From the NCBI GenBank assembly GCA_018432315.1, contig JAHDLB010000058.1, forward strand, positions 1 through 47,893: a DNA stretch of 47,893 bases, in the 5' to 3' direction. The translations under genes and the position numbers were made by a program. Shown in pieces: positions 24,019-33,591 of this stretch; within the stretch, counting starts at the first letter, position 1; each line of letters starts with the position of its first letter. The notes below the pieces were generated by a model. It worked only from the letters and a program-made list of their open reading frames with translations. It searched no databases and was not told the origin of the DNA. The stretch comes from Anaerolineae bacterium. Its GTDB lineage: Bacteria; Chloroflexota; Anaerolineae; Aggregatilineales; Aggregatilineaceae.

Positions 24019-27000
24019 TCACCAGTCTTCTTCGTCTTCGAGCGTCCACTCGTCGAGCGCGGCCACCGGCAGCGTGAAGGCGAAGATGGCCCCACCGCGC
24101 GGGTTGTCCTCGATCCAGATCCGCCCGCCATGCGCCTCAACCGCCATCCGGCAGAAGGTGAGTCCCAGGCCGGTCCCGCGCCGCCGCCCCCGCTGGCCGT
24201 CCAACTGGGCGAAACGGTCGAACAGGCGCGTTTTGTGCTCGTCGGGAACGCCCGGGCCGGTGTCCGCCACATCGATCCGGACGAAACCCTCACCGGCGCC
24301 TGCCGCGCCGGGGGCGTGCGCGCGGATCACGACGCTGCCGCCGGTGGGCGTGTACTTGAGCGCGTTATCCACCAGGTTGAGCAGGATTCGCTCCGCCTTT
24401 TCGACGTCGGCCTTCAGCAGCGGCAGGCCGGGCGGGATGTCGGTGGAGAGCGTGATGTCCAGCTCGTCCGCCAGCGGGGCCAGGTCGTCCAGCACGGCGG
24501 CGCACGGCTCACGGAGATCGACCGGGCCGTATTCCAGCACGATCGCGCCGGTTTCCATTTTGGAGATGTCTAGCAGCGAATCGACCAGGTTCAGCATCTT
24601 GCGCACGGCGCGCGAGGCCATCTCGGTCGTTCGCTCGATCACCTGCGCCACGGACTCGTCGGGCGGCGCCACCTCGCCCAGCAGCTTGAGGCTGGTCATC
24701 ACGGCAGTGAGCGGCCCGCGCAGGTCGTGCACGATCATGCTGGACAATTCCTGGCGGGCTTGCGCCAGGCTGTACGCTTCCGTCACGTCGGTGAACACCA
24801 TCAGCAGGCCCACGACGCGGCCCGCCTGGTCGCGCACCGGGGCATCCGTCCGGTCGATGAACCGGCGCCCCGGCGCGACGATCTCGTACGTGACGCGGGC
24901 GGCGGCTCCACCCGGCTCCCACTCACCCGCCGCCAGCCCCTCGACGATGGCGGCCAACTCGTCCGGAGTCAATCCCAGCCGCTCGGCCAGGAATAGCGCG
25001 CGATCCTCGATCAGGTCCACGACCGGGCGCTGGCCGATCGCCGCCGGGTCCAGGCCCAACAGCGGCTCGACCTGGGGATTGGTGAGCGTGATCCGCCCGC
25101 TGGCATCGATCAGGATCAGGCCCTCGCGCATGCTGTCCAGGATGATCACGAGCCGGTCGCGCGCTTCCTGAATGCGATGGAACAGGCGCACGTTGTCGAT
25201 GGCGATGTGGGCCTGGGTGCCAAGCTGCGAGACGAACGACACGTCGTCCTGGTTGTATTCGCCCGCCCGCTCGCTGCCGAGCACGATCGCCCCCAGGACG
25301 GCATCACCCCGCTTGACCGGCACCGCCAGGTACGCCCGCGTCCGGTCGGTCAGCGCGGGATCGCGGTCGGTGGGCGACTCGCCGGCGATCACCAACGGCT
25401 CGCCCGCCAGAACCATCTGCGCCAGGGCACCGGCCCCAGCGGCTCCGTCCGGCGCGGCGAGATCGAGCCCACGCTGCGTCACGATCTGCAGCGCATCCCC
25501 CACGCGAAGCAGCAGCGCCCCGGCAGCGGAGTCGGTCGCCTCCATGGCGCGGCCCAGCATGATCTCGTAGATCGAGTCCAGGCTGAGCGTCGAGGCCAGA
25601 TCGCGGCTGACGACGGCCAGCGTCGAAAGCTGTTCGACGCGGCGCTGCAGCGCTTCGTCGGTGCGCGTGTAGAGCCGCGCATTGCTGATCGCCAGCGCCG
25701 CCAGGTTGGCAAAATTGCGGAACAGCTCGATCTCCTCGGCGGCGAACTGGCGAGGCTCGTCGTAATACAGCGCCAGGATGCCGAGCAGATCGTCGCCCTT
25801 CGCCAGCAGCAGCTCGACCCACGCCCGCTTGCGCTCGCGGTCGAGCCAGGGGCGCAGCGGCGCAGCGCGGCGATCTACCTGGCTGTTGGTCACGATCACG
25901 GGCTGGCGGCGGCGCGCGCCATCTTCCAGCGCGGCGAGCATCGGCTCCGGCGGCTCGACAGTGAACGCGTCGCTCAACCCGCTGTGCCGGGCGAGCATCA
26001 GGGTGCGCCGGGCGTCGTCCCACCACACGTAAACGGCGACTGCGTCGCACCCGGCCACCGCCTCGGCGGACGATCTCACGAAATCGAGAATCTGGCGCAG
26101 GTCGAGCGTGCCGCCGAGGATCGTCGCCACGTTGTTGAGCATGGCGAGCTGCATCGACCGGTCGCGCGCCTGCCCGTACAGGCTCGAATTGTCGATCGCG
26201 ATCTCGGCCTGGGCCGCGATGAGGCTGAGCAGGTGCAGATCATCGGGCGAGAAGCGCTGCCAGGGGCTGGTCGAATAGACGACCATGCAGCCCAGCGGTC
26301 GATCGGGCGCCAGCAGCGGCACCCCCAGCCAGGAATAGGCCGGGACCTGAGGCGGCGTCAGGCCCAGGGCGCGCGCCCGCCGCGGCACGTTATCGACCAG
26401 CAGCAGCGGCTTGCGCTCGTGGATGACGTGCTCGATCAGGCCGCGCTGCGTTTCGCGTGGGGGCAGCGGTTGGGGGCGCCCGCCCGCGACGTTGTGCGGG
26501 AAAAACAGCATGTCGCGGCTGGGATCGACCAGCGCCACCATGAAGTTGTTCACGCGCAGCACGTCGTTAAGCTGGCGATAGATCACGTCCAGCAAAGCGG
26601 GCAGGTCCATGTTGGCGTGCATGGCCTGGCTCACCGCCGACAGCGACGACAGCGCGAGCACCTGCTGGCGATAGCGCGCCTGCCCCTGGCTGATCACGTA
26701 CACGCCCGCCACAGCGCCCAGCAGCCCGGCGATGGTGAGGCCGAACGCGAGCGGCGACAGCGCGTGATAGGCGACCGGCCCCAGGGCGGCAAACGGCAGC
26801 GGCAGCAGAATCATGCCGGACAGAGTCTGCCAGGGCTGGTCCCCACCAGGGTGCGCGCCGCGCGATCGGGCAGGAGCCTGCCAGACGAGCAGCCCCAGGT
26901 AAACCGCGAGGAACACGGCCACCAGCGCCGCCAGGGGCAAGATATCGGCGTTGTCCAGGTAATCGAGCGGGAGACGCCCGTCGAACAGGTCGTAAACCAG

Positions 27001-27396
27001 CCCGCCCAGGTACAGGGCGAGCACGATGCGCGCCAATTGGGTGACGGCGCTACGCAGGATAGGCGCGTTCTGCCGGCGCGGGCGGGACGTCCACGGCGCG
27101 CGCAAGCTCCAGATCACGACGCCAGCGACCGAGCCGAGCGCCGCGCTCCACAGCGCCGCCGGCGCGCTGCCGCCCGTCCCCAGCGTGAGGAAGGCCATCA
27201 GGGCCCCGGTCGGCGCGGGCGAGATCAACCCCTCGGTCAGCACGGTGCCGAGGTTGAACAACAGCGCGATCAGCGCCGCGAAGAACACCGCCGCGTGAAG
27301 GTCGAACGCCCCCCCAGCCGGCACATTCGCCGCCAGCACTGCGACCGCCAGGGCCGCCGGCAGCACCACACTGGCAGCGTTTTTCATCCGGGTCAT
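24019..27396 (-). CDS. Large membrane histidine kinase with three GAF domains
   Basis: The 1125-residue protein has about eight N-terminal membrane helices (residues 6-235), then three GAF domains (about 255-420, 430-585 and 600-755), a PAS domain (about 765-880, LDSMREGLILIDASGRITLTN), and a kinase core with H890 in IVHDLRGPLTAV, NLVDNALKYTPTGG, DTGPGVP and GTGLGLTF. It ends in an acidic tail. It probably integrates several small-molecule or redox signals. ATG at 27396 is chosen because GAGGG lies 8 bases upstream. It starts 43 bases after the stop of the larger kinase and probably shares its operon. No response regulator is near. Confidence 0.92.
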   Translation of the reverse strand: MTRMKNAASVVLPAALAVAVLAANVPAGGAFDLHAAVFFAALIALLFNLGTVLTEGLISPAPTGALMAFLTLGTGGSAPAALWSAALGSVAGVVIWSLRAPWTSRPRRQNAPILRSAVTQLARIVLALYLGGLVYDLFDGRLPLDYLDNADILPLAALVAVFLAVYLGLLVWQAPARSRGAHPGGDQPWQTLSGMILLPLPFAALGPVAYHALSPLAFGLTIAGLLGAVAGVYVISQGQARYRQQVLALSSLSAVSQAMHANMDLPALLDVIYRQLNDVLRVNNFMVALVDPSRDMLFFPHNVAGGRPQPLPPRETQRGLIEHVIHERKPLLLVDNVPRRARALGLTPPQVPAYSWLGVPLLAPDRPLGCMVVYSTSPWQRFSPDDLHLLSLIAAQAEIAIDNSSLYGQARDRSMQLAMLNNVATILGGTLDLRQILDFVRSSAEAVAGCDAVAVYVWWDDARRTLMLARHSGLSDAFTVEPPEPMLAALEDGARRRQPVIVTNSQVDRRAAPLRPWLDRERKRAWVELLLAKGDDLLGILALYYDEPRQFAAEEIELFRNFANLAALAISNARLYTRTDEALQRRVEQLSTLAVVSRDLASTLSLDSIYEIMLGRAMEATDSAAGALLLRVGDALQIVTQRGLDLAAPDGAAGAGALAQMVLAGEPLVIAGESPTDRDPALTDRTRAYLAVPVKRGDAVLGAIVLGSERAGEYNQDDVSFVSQLGTQAHIAIDNVRLFHRIQEARDRLVIILDSMREGLILIDASGRITLTNPQVEPLLGLDPAAIGQRPVVDLIEDRALFLAERLGLTPDELAAIVEGLAAGEWEPGGAAARVTYEIVAPGRRFIDRTDAPVRDQAGRVVGLLMVFTDVTEAYSLAQARQELSSMIVHDLRGPLTAVMTSLKLLGEVAPPDESVAQVIERTTEMASRAVRKMLNLVDSLLDISKMETGAIVLEYGPVDLREPCAAVLDDLAPLADELDITLSTDIPPGLPLLKADVEKAERILLNLVDNALKYTPTGGSVVIRAHAPGAAGAGEGFVRIDVADTGPGVPDEHKTRLFDRFAQLDGQRGRRRGTGLGLTFCRMAVEAHGGRIWIEDNPRGGAIFAFTLPVAALDEWTLEDEEDW

Positions 27397-27439
27397 TCCC
27401 GCATCCCTCACCGGCACCCCATTCAAAGCTGTGCCAGTA

Positions 27440-30400
27440 TTATGGTTCAACCGCCGCCAATGGCAAAGTGAAACAAAACGCCGCCCCGCCTTCCGGCCCA
27501 TCTTCGACCCAGATCCGGCCCCCGTGCGCCTCGACCGCCAACTGGCAGAAGGTCAGGCCCAGACCGGTACCCTTGTGCCCGCGCAGCGCCTCGCGCTCGA
27601 GCTGGGCGAACTTCTCGAAGATCCGGCTGCGCGCGTCCGGCGGGATGCCCGGCCCGGTGTCCACCACGCGGATCAGCGCGTGCTGCCCGTCATCCGACCG
27701 CGCCGCCTCGATCCGGATCTCGCCGCCGGCGGGCGTGTGGCGCAGCGCGTTGTCGAGCAGGTTGAGCAGAACCCGGTGGACCTTCTCATCGTCGAACCAC
27801 ACGGGCGGGAAGTCGTCCGGAATGCCGTTATGCAGCGCGATGTTGGCGCCCATCGCCAGGCTGAGCACGGACGTACAGGCGAAGTCGACCGCCTCGACCA
27901 GCGACCGGTTCGCGCAGTCCAGCGCCAGCGAGTGCTGCTCCAGGCGCGAGATATCGAGCAGCGACTCGACCAGATTGAGCATGTCCTCAGTGCTGTTGCG
28001 CGCCACGTGCAGCACGTCGGTGAAAACGCCGATGTCCAGCTCGTCTTCGGCCAACAGGTCCTCGAACATCACCAGGCTGCTGATGATCGACGTCAGCGGA
28101 TTGCGCAGGTCGTGGATCACCATGCTGGAGAACTGCTCGCGCAGCAGTTGCAGGGCGCGCTCGTCGCTGATGTCGCGCCACACGAGCAGCCAGCCTACCG
28201 GCTGGTGGTCGCGATCGAGCACGGGCGTGCCGGTTTCGTAGATGCAGCGCACCTGGTCACCGCACACCTGGTCGAACTGGCGCTGCGTGACCTGCAGGGG
28301 GTGCGCGCTCACGCTCCGAATGTAGGCCTGCAGGTCGCGCAGTGAATACCCGGTCAGGTCCTCCAGACGGCGCGTTCCGACCCTGCGCAGCCAGGCGGTG
28401 ACACTCTGGCCGAAAAAGGGCGTGAGCGAGATGCCGAGCATGGTTTCGGCAGCGGGATTGGCGCGCAGCAGCCGCCCACTGGCGTCGAACAGCAGCATGG
28501 CCTCGCGCGTCGAGTCCAGGATGGCCTGGAGCTGGTCGCGCCCGGCGCGAATCTGTTGGACCAACCGGGTGTTTTCGATGGCAACGGCGGCCTGATTTGC
28601 CAGCACGTCCAGGGCCTGGATCTCGTTCTGGGTGTAATACACGGGGTCCGAAAACTCGACCAGCAGCGCCCCCATGACCTGCCCGGCCCGCTGGATCGGG
28701 ATGCAGGCCAGCGCCTCGAACGGATCGGACGGTAGATCGGGATGGGCCGGCAGCGTGAAAAACTCGGTCGAGTAGACCGGCTGCCCGCTCGCCACGACTT
28801 GCGCGGCCAGGGCCAGCCGGTCTTCGCCATGATGCGGAACGCCCGCCGGCGGCCACGCGGCGGCGCATTCCAGATCGCGGCGGTCCGGGTGGCGCAGATA
28901 GAGGCTCACGCGGCGCGCACGCGTAATGTGCCCGGCGCGCTCGGCCACCGCGTCGACCACTGACGGCAGATCGAGCGCCGCCAGCAGGCGCAGCGACAGC
29001 GTCCGCAGGCTGACCAGCGTCTCGATCTGGCGGTGGCGCTCGTCGAACAGGCGCGCGTTTTCGATGGCGATCGCGGCGTGCTCGGCCAGCGTGGTCACGA
29101 ACCGCACGTGCGACTCGGTGAACGCGTTCGGGCGCGGATCCTCGAATTCGAGCGCGCCGATCGCCCGGTCGTCGCGCACGATCGGGACGCACAGCGCGGA
29201 CCGCATGCCCGGCGTGCGCGGGACCCCGTTGGGGACGGCGGTGGTATCGGCCAGGACGACCGGCTTGCGCGTGCCCAGCACCCGCCCCACGATGCCCTCG
29301 CCCACGCGCCCGCCTTGCGCGCCCGCGTACCGGTCCCCCTGAGCGTCCAGCCGGGCCACCACGGCGTAACGTTCGGCGTCGACGAGCAGCGCGCACCGCC
29401 CCAGCGTCGCGTCGATGGCCGACATGGTCGCGGCCAGGACGTCATACGCAATCGTCTGCACGTCGAGCGCCGCCGACATCCGGCGGGAAATGACCTCGAT
29501 CGTCGACAACTCGATGACGCGCTCTTGCAGGCTGGCGTCGGCGCGGCTGTAGCGCACCGCGTTGTGCAGAGCCGATGCCGCCTGGTGCGCGATCCCCTCG
29601 ATCAGCCGGACCTCGCGGGATGTCAGAGGGGCGTCCGGGCGCTCCCACAGCGCGATCGCGCCGACCGGCCAGTCGTGCATAACGAGCGGGAACAGGTGCA
29701 GCCCTGGGGGCAGGCCCGACTCTCGTGGGTCCGGATCGCCCGCCAGCGTCGTATCGAGCAGCTCGCCGCGCTCGGACAGTAGCCGCTCCGCGAGCGCCTG
29801 CCCGTCGCCGGGCGTGGCGGCCAGGACGCGCAGCGGTTCATCGCTCCCCCAGCCGAACAGCGCCGTCGCGCGCACGTTCACCGCGTCGCTGACGCCCTCG
29901 ACGACCGCCCGGGCGACGCTCTCGAGGTCCAGCGAGGCATTGAAGGCGCGAAACGCGGCGACCAGTTTGTTCAACTCGCCCGTCGCCACGCGTGATTCGT
30001 GGTATAACCGCGCGTTCCGGATCGCCACCGCCGCCTGGGCCGCCACGGTGGACAGCAGGTCACGGTCGGCTTCGCTGTAGGCGTTTTCGCGCTCGCGGTG
30101 TTCCAGGGCCAGCGCGCCGATCACCTGATCCTGCACGATCAGCGGCACGCCCAGAAACGACGCCGGCACCGTTCCTTCCGGCTGTAAGGCGCGCGCCGCC
30201 GCGCGGTCTTTGACCAGAATAGGGCGGCACTCGCGGATGGCCCGGTCGAGGAGATGCGGTCCCAGCCGGCGCTCGTTCCAGGTCTGAGGGCTGCCGTCGA
30301 CCATGATCAGGGGAAAGCTGACGCGCTCGCCGTTCTCGTCGTAAAACGCGATAGCGAACGTGGTCACCTCACACAGCGTCCGAACCTGGGTGTAAATCGT

Positions 30401-31246
30401 CTGGAGCAGGCGCTCGGGCGACAGGTCGGAGGTGATCGCCTGGCTGATGCGGTTGAGCGTCGCCAACTCGTCGAGCCGGCGCTGCATCGTCTGGCGTGAC
30501 GCCCAGATGCGATACGCGGCATGCAGACCGGCCACGATCCCGAGAACGATCACGCCCAACGTGACCGGCTCGCCAGCATACGTGTGATAGAACAGCGCCA
30601 GCACGACCGCCAGCGGCAAGGGCAGCAGTCGGGACAGGGTCAACCCGGCGTCGGTGTGAGCGGCGGCAATCGCGCGGACACGCCCGCGGGCAACGGGGAT
30701 GGCCCGCGCCAGGCTCACGACGTGCAGCGCGGTGAAATATCCCGCAAACGACGCGCCCAGCGGAACCAGACTCGCGCCTGTCAGCGAGACCAGCGGGACG
30801 TCGCCCCCCGCCCACCGGAACGCTCCCCAGGCCGCCAGCGCTGCGGCGCCGTACAGGCCGGTCAGCGCCAGCGCATCCAGCGCATGGGCGCGCGCCGTTT
30901 CTAGGTCACGGCGGCGAATGAGCCGGATGGCGAAGACCAGCACCAACCCGAACAGAATGGCCGCCACCGCGCCGGACGGGCCGAGCGCCAACACGGCGCC
31001 CAACACGGGTGCCGGTGAAAAATCGATCGCCCGGCTGGGGGACAGCTTCGCCGGCATCATCTGGAGCAGCGCAAACATGCCGCCCAGCATGATCAGTCCC
31101 CACCCCCACGATGCCCCGCGCGGCCATCCGTGCGCCAGCCCCAGTATCACGGTGGCACTCGCCAGTCCGGCGTCGAACAAGACCTGGCGGCGCTGCCGCC
31201 CGCGGCGGGCTGAAAGAGTGTGAGGGCCAGCAAGCGGAAAGATCAT
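27440..31246 (-). CDS. Very large membrane histidine kinase with four GAF domains
   Basis: The 1268-residue protein has about six to eight N-terminal membrane helices (residues 20-255), then four GAF domains (about 285-415, 430-580, 600-760 and 775-925), a PAS domain (about 930-1035, DSTREAMLLFDASGRLLRANPAAE) and the kinase core with H1045 (VIHDLRNPLTSI), NLLDNALRHTPAGG, DTGPGIP and GTGLGLTF. GAF domains often bind cyclic nucleotides, haem or other small ligands, but no ligand-binding Cys or His can be assigned. The start is the ATG at 31246. The 145-base AT-rich gap to the next gene holds the divergent promoters. Confidence 0.92.
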   Translation of the reverse strand: MIFPLAGPHTLSARRGRQRRQVLFDAGLASATVILGLAHGWPRGASWGWGLIMLGGMFALLQMMPAKLSPSRAIDFSPAPVLGAVLALGPSGAVAAILFGLVLVFAIRLIRRRDLETARAHALDALALTGLYGAAALAAWGAFRWAGGDVPLVSLTGASLVPLGASFAGYFTALHVVSLARAIPVARGRVRAIAAAHTDAGLTLSRLLPLPLAVVLALFYHTYAGEPVTLGVIVLGIVAGLHAAYRIWASRQTMQRRLDELATLNRISQAITSDLSPERLLQTIYTQVRTLCEVTTFAIAFYDENGERVSFPLIMVDGSPQTWNERRLGPHLLDRAIRECRPILVKDRAAARALQPEGTVPASFLGVPLIVQDQVIGALALEHRERENAYSEADRDLLSTVAAQAAVAIRNARLYHESRVATGELNKLVAAFRAFNASLDLESVARAVVEGVSDAVNVRATALFGWGSDEPLRVLAATPGDGQALAERLLSERGELLDTTLAGDPDPRESGLPPGLHLFPLVMHDWPVGAIALWERPDAPLTSREVRLIEGIAHQAASALHNAVRYSRADASLQERVIELSTIEVISRRMSAALDVQTIAYDVLAATMSAIDATLGRCALLVDAERYAVVARLDAQGDRYAGAQGGRVGEGIVGRVLGTRKPVVLADTTAVPNGVPRTPGMRSALCVPIVRDDRAIGALEFEDPRPNAFTESHVRFVTTLAEHAAIAIENARLFDERHRQIETLVSLRTLSLRLLAALDLPSVVDAVAERAGHITRARRVSLYLRHPDRRDLECAAAWPPAGVPHHGEDRLALAAQVVASGQPVYSTEFFTLPAHPDLPSDPFEALACIPIQRAGQVMGALLVEFSDPVYYTQNEIQALDVLANQAAVAIENTRLVQQIRAGRDQLQAILDSTREAMLLFDASGRLLRANPAAETMLGISLTPFFGQSVTAWLRRVGTRRLEDLTGYSLRDLQAYIRSVSAHPLQVTQRQFDQVCGDQVRCIYETGTPVLDRDHQPVGWLLVWRDISDERALQLLREQFSSMVIHDLRNPLTSIISSLVMFEDLLAEDELDIGVFTDVLHVARNSTEDMLNLVESLLDISRLEQHSLALDCANRSLVEAVDFACTSVLSLAMGANIALHNGIPDDFPPVWFDDEKVHRVLLNLLDNALRHTPAGGEIRIEAARSDDGQHALIRVVDTGPGIPPDARSRIFEKFAQLEREALRGHKGTGLGLTFCQLAVEAHGGRIWVEDGPEGGAAFCFTLPLAAVEP

Positions 31247-31391
31247 TCACATATCACGTTGGCTGTGGACATCACGCAGAAACCGGAATTAAGCCTTTAT
31301 CAATACTCTATCACACAACACACAAGCCAACAAACCATACTATCCGGCAGATCGCGCAGCAAACCGTTATAATAGATGAGGGAGGAGCACT

Positions 31392-32318
31392 ATGACGACA
31401 TTACCCGATTTCTACCATCCCGAGAGCGTCGGTGCGTTGTACGTACCCGGTGTCGAAGCGGCCATCAGCCAGGGACAGGCCGCCGGCCTGCCCCCCGCCA
31501 GCGCCGACGAACTGCGCACGATTCTGCTGCTGGTCGATCCGCAGGTGGATTTCATCCACGCCAACGGCGCGCTCAGCGTGCCCGGCGCCGTCGATGACAC
31601 GCGCCGCACGATCGAATGGATCGTGCGCAACGCCGAGCACATCACGGCCATCGCCGCCTCGCTCGACAGCCACATCCCCACCCAGATCTTTTACCCGACG
31701 TGGTGGGTCGACAGCGCCGGAAACCATCCGGAGCCGTTCACCGTCATCACGGCGGAAGACGTGGAGCACGAGCGCTGGCGCCCGGTGTTCGATCCGCGCT
31801 GGTCGCTGCACTATGTGCACGCGCTGGAGACGAAATCCAAGAAGGAACTGATGATCTGGCCGTACCACACCATGATCGGCACGCCCGGCCACTCGATCAC
31901 GCCCGCGCTGTACGAGACGATCGCGTACCATTCGGCGGCGCGCCACTCGCAGCCGAACTTCCTGACCAAAGGCTCGATTCCCAAAACGGAGCATTACTCG
32001 CTGTTGGAGCCGGAGGTCAAGGTTCACGACCACCCGCAAGGCAGCCTGAACCTCGGGTTCCTGCAGATGCTGAACGATTACGACCGGATCTACGTGGCGG
32101 GACAGGCGAAGAGCCACTGCGTGTTGGAGACGCTCACCTCGGCGGTGCGGCATTACGAGCAGCAGCCGGATGCGCTGGCGAAATGGCACATCCTGATGGA
32201 CTGCACCTCATCCGTCGCGCACCCGGAGATCGATTTCGACGCGATGGCGAACCGGGTCCTGGAGGAATACGCCGGCCTGGGGCTGCACCTCGTCCGCTCG
32301 ACCGATCCCGTCGGCTAG
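31392..32318 (+). CDS. Isochorismatase/nicotinamidase-like cysteine hydrolase
   Basis: The 308-residue protein fits the cysteine hydrolase fold. The catalytic Asp is probably D49 (LLVDPQVDF), the Lys K193 (LTKGSIPK) and the Cys C243 (AGQAKSHCVLE). D92-x-H94 (SLDSHIP) resembles the metal-binding DxH of nicotinamidase. Nicotinamidases are usually nearer 200 residues, so this long form with an N-terminal extension may have another amide substrate. GGAGGAG lies just before the ATG. TATAAT at 31368-31373 is a clear -10 box giving a very short leader. The stop shares CTAG with the stop of the methyltransferase gene on the other strand. Confidence 0.86.
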   Translation: MTTLPDFYHPESVGALYVPGVEAAISQGQAAGLPPASADELRTILLLVDPQVDFIHANGALSVPGAVDDTRRTIEWIVRNAEHITAIAASLDSHIPTQIFYPTWWVDSAGNHPEPFTVITAEDVEHERWRPVFDPRWSLHYVHALETKSKKELMIWPYHTMIGTPGHSITPALYETIAYHSAARHSQPNFLTKGSIPKTEHYSLLEPEVKVHDHPQGSLNLGFLQMLNDYDRIYVAGQAKSHCVLETLTSAVRHYEQQPDALAKWHILMDCTSSVAHPEIDFDAMANRVLEEYAGLGLHLVRSTDPVG

Positions 32319-33061
32319 CGCCGCGCGACTTTCTCGACCACGAGCAGGTGCGACAGGCCAAAGACGCGCAAGGGCGTGCGTTCCAGGGCATACAACACGG
32401 CGCGCAGCGCGCGCCCTAACCGCGGAAAGCGCCGCACGATGTTGTCGTAGCCCCCGAAGATCCGGGTGTGCGTCACGATTCGCACCGGCAGATCGTCAAA
32501 CAGGCGGCGCACCTGCCGCGCCGTGTAGGTGCGCACGTGGGGCGCCAGCTTGTCCCGCCAGCGATCGGGCAGGTAGTTGATCAGGGGCGTGTTGCCGAAA
32601 TGGTATTTGCCGCGCCAATAATGCCCGTGCTGCTCGACCGGGTACCAGCGGTTGGGGCAAAACAGGACGATCCGGCCACCCGGCTGGAGGGTCCGCACCA
32701 TCTCGGCCACCGCCGCGCGATCGTCGGCCACGTGCTCGATCACCTCGTTGGACAGGATCGTGTCGAACAGGTCCGCCCGGTACGGCAGCGCCTCGGCAGC
32801 GGCGACCAGCGCGTGCGGCGTGTCCGCCTGGGCCTCTTTGACGCGCGCCTCTTCCAGGTCGAACGCCTCGACGTGGGGGGAATAGTGCTGCCGGATCTGG
32901 CTGCTGTACGCGCCCACGCCGCAGCCCGCCTCGAGGATCACGGCGTCGTGCAGCCGCGCCCACCGGGCGATCATGCGCAGGCGGCGATCCTGGCCGGACC
33001 GCCACACGTAACTCGGCTCGCCGCGCGCCGCGGCCAGCGTCGATGGCTCGTGGGCGGTCAT
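32315..33061 (-). CDS. Class I SAM-dependent methyltransferase
   Basis: The 248-residue protein has motif I ILEAGCGVGAYSSQI (about 42-56), an acidic residue after strand two (VEAFDLEE), ALPYRADLFDTILSNEVIEHV and LQPGGRIVLFCPNRWYPVEQHGHYW. This is the Methyltransf_11 type often found beside glycosyltransferases, but the target is unknown. Its ATG overlaps the stop of the upstream acetyltransferase gene (ATGA at 33061-33058), so they form an operon. The C-terminal 90 residues are basic and hydrophobic. Confidence 0.9.
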   Translation of the reverse strand: MTAHEPSTLAAARGEPSYVWRSGQDRRLRMIARWARLHDAVILEAGCGVGAYSSQIRQHYSPHVEAFDLEEARVKEAQADTPHALVAAAEALPYRADLFDTILSNEVIEHVADDRAAVAEMVRTLQPGGRIVLFCPNRWYPVEQHGHYWRGKYHFGNTPLINYLPDRWRDKLAPHVRTYTARQVRRLFDDLPVRIVTHTRIFGGYDNIVRRFPRLGRALRAVLYALERTPLRVFGLSHLLVVEKVARR

Positions 33062-33591
33062 GGCGCCGTCTCGCCATCCGGACGCAGGCGCGCCATGAGG
33101 TACGAGTCGACGTATTGCCCATCGCGAAAAGCGTACTCGCGCAGCGTGCCCTCGCGCTCGAACCCGAATTTTTCGTAGAGCGCGACCGCCGGGGTATTGT
33201 CCGGAAACACTTCCAGCTCGATCCGGCTGATGGCGAGCCAGTTCTCGGCCAGGTCAATCGCCGCCGCCATCAACGCGCTGCCCACGCCGCGCCCGTGAAA
33301 ATCCGCGTGGACCATCATGCCCAGCGAGGCCACGTGCGCGCGGCGGCCCGTGCCCACGTGCAGCCCCAACAGCCCCACCACCTGCTCGTCGACGACGGCG
33401 ACCAGCCCGTGCATGTCGGGCGGCTGGTTTTCGGTCCGCTCGCGGATGGCATCCCGCGACTTGTACGGCACTTGCAGCGTCCCGTAAATCACCTCGGGTG
33501 CGGCCTGGATCGCGGCGATGTCTTCCCAGTCGTCCGCCTCGACGCCCCGGATGGTGATGTCCGGCCTGGGCGCGCTACGCTTCTTGCTCAT
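33058..33591 (-). CDS. GNAT-family N-acetyltransferase
   Basis: The 177-residue protein has the GNAT core: VAVVDEQVVGLLGLHV, then VASLGMMVHADFHGRGVGSALM (motif A, acetyl-CoA pyrophosphate loop) and NTPAVALYEKFGFEREGTLREYAFRDGQYVDSYLM. The ending is typical of RimJ/RimL- or PhnO-like members that acetylate amines or protein N-termini. GGGAGG lies about 6 bases before the ATG at 33591. Its 5' end overlaps the next GNAT gene upstream by 17 bases, and its 3' end overlaps the methyltransferase. Confidence 0.93.
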   Translation of the reverse strand: MSKKRSAPRPDITIRGVEADDWEDIAAIQAAPEVIYGTLQVPYKSRDAIRERTENQPPDMHGLVAVVDEQVVGLLGLHVGTGRRAHVASLGMMVHADFHGRGVGSALMAAAIDLAENWLAISRIELEVFPDNTPAVALYEKFGFEREGTLREYAFRDGQYVDSYLMARLRPDGETAP

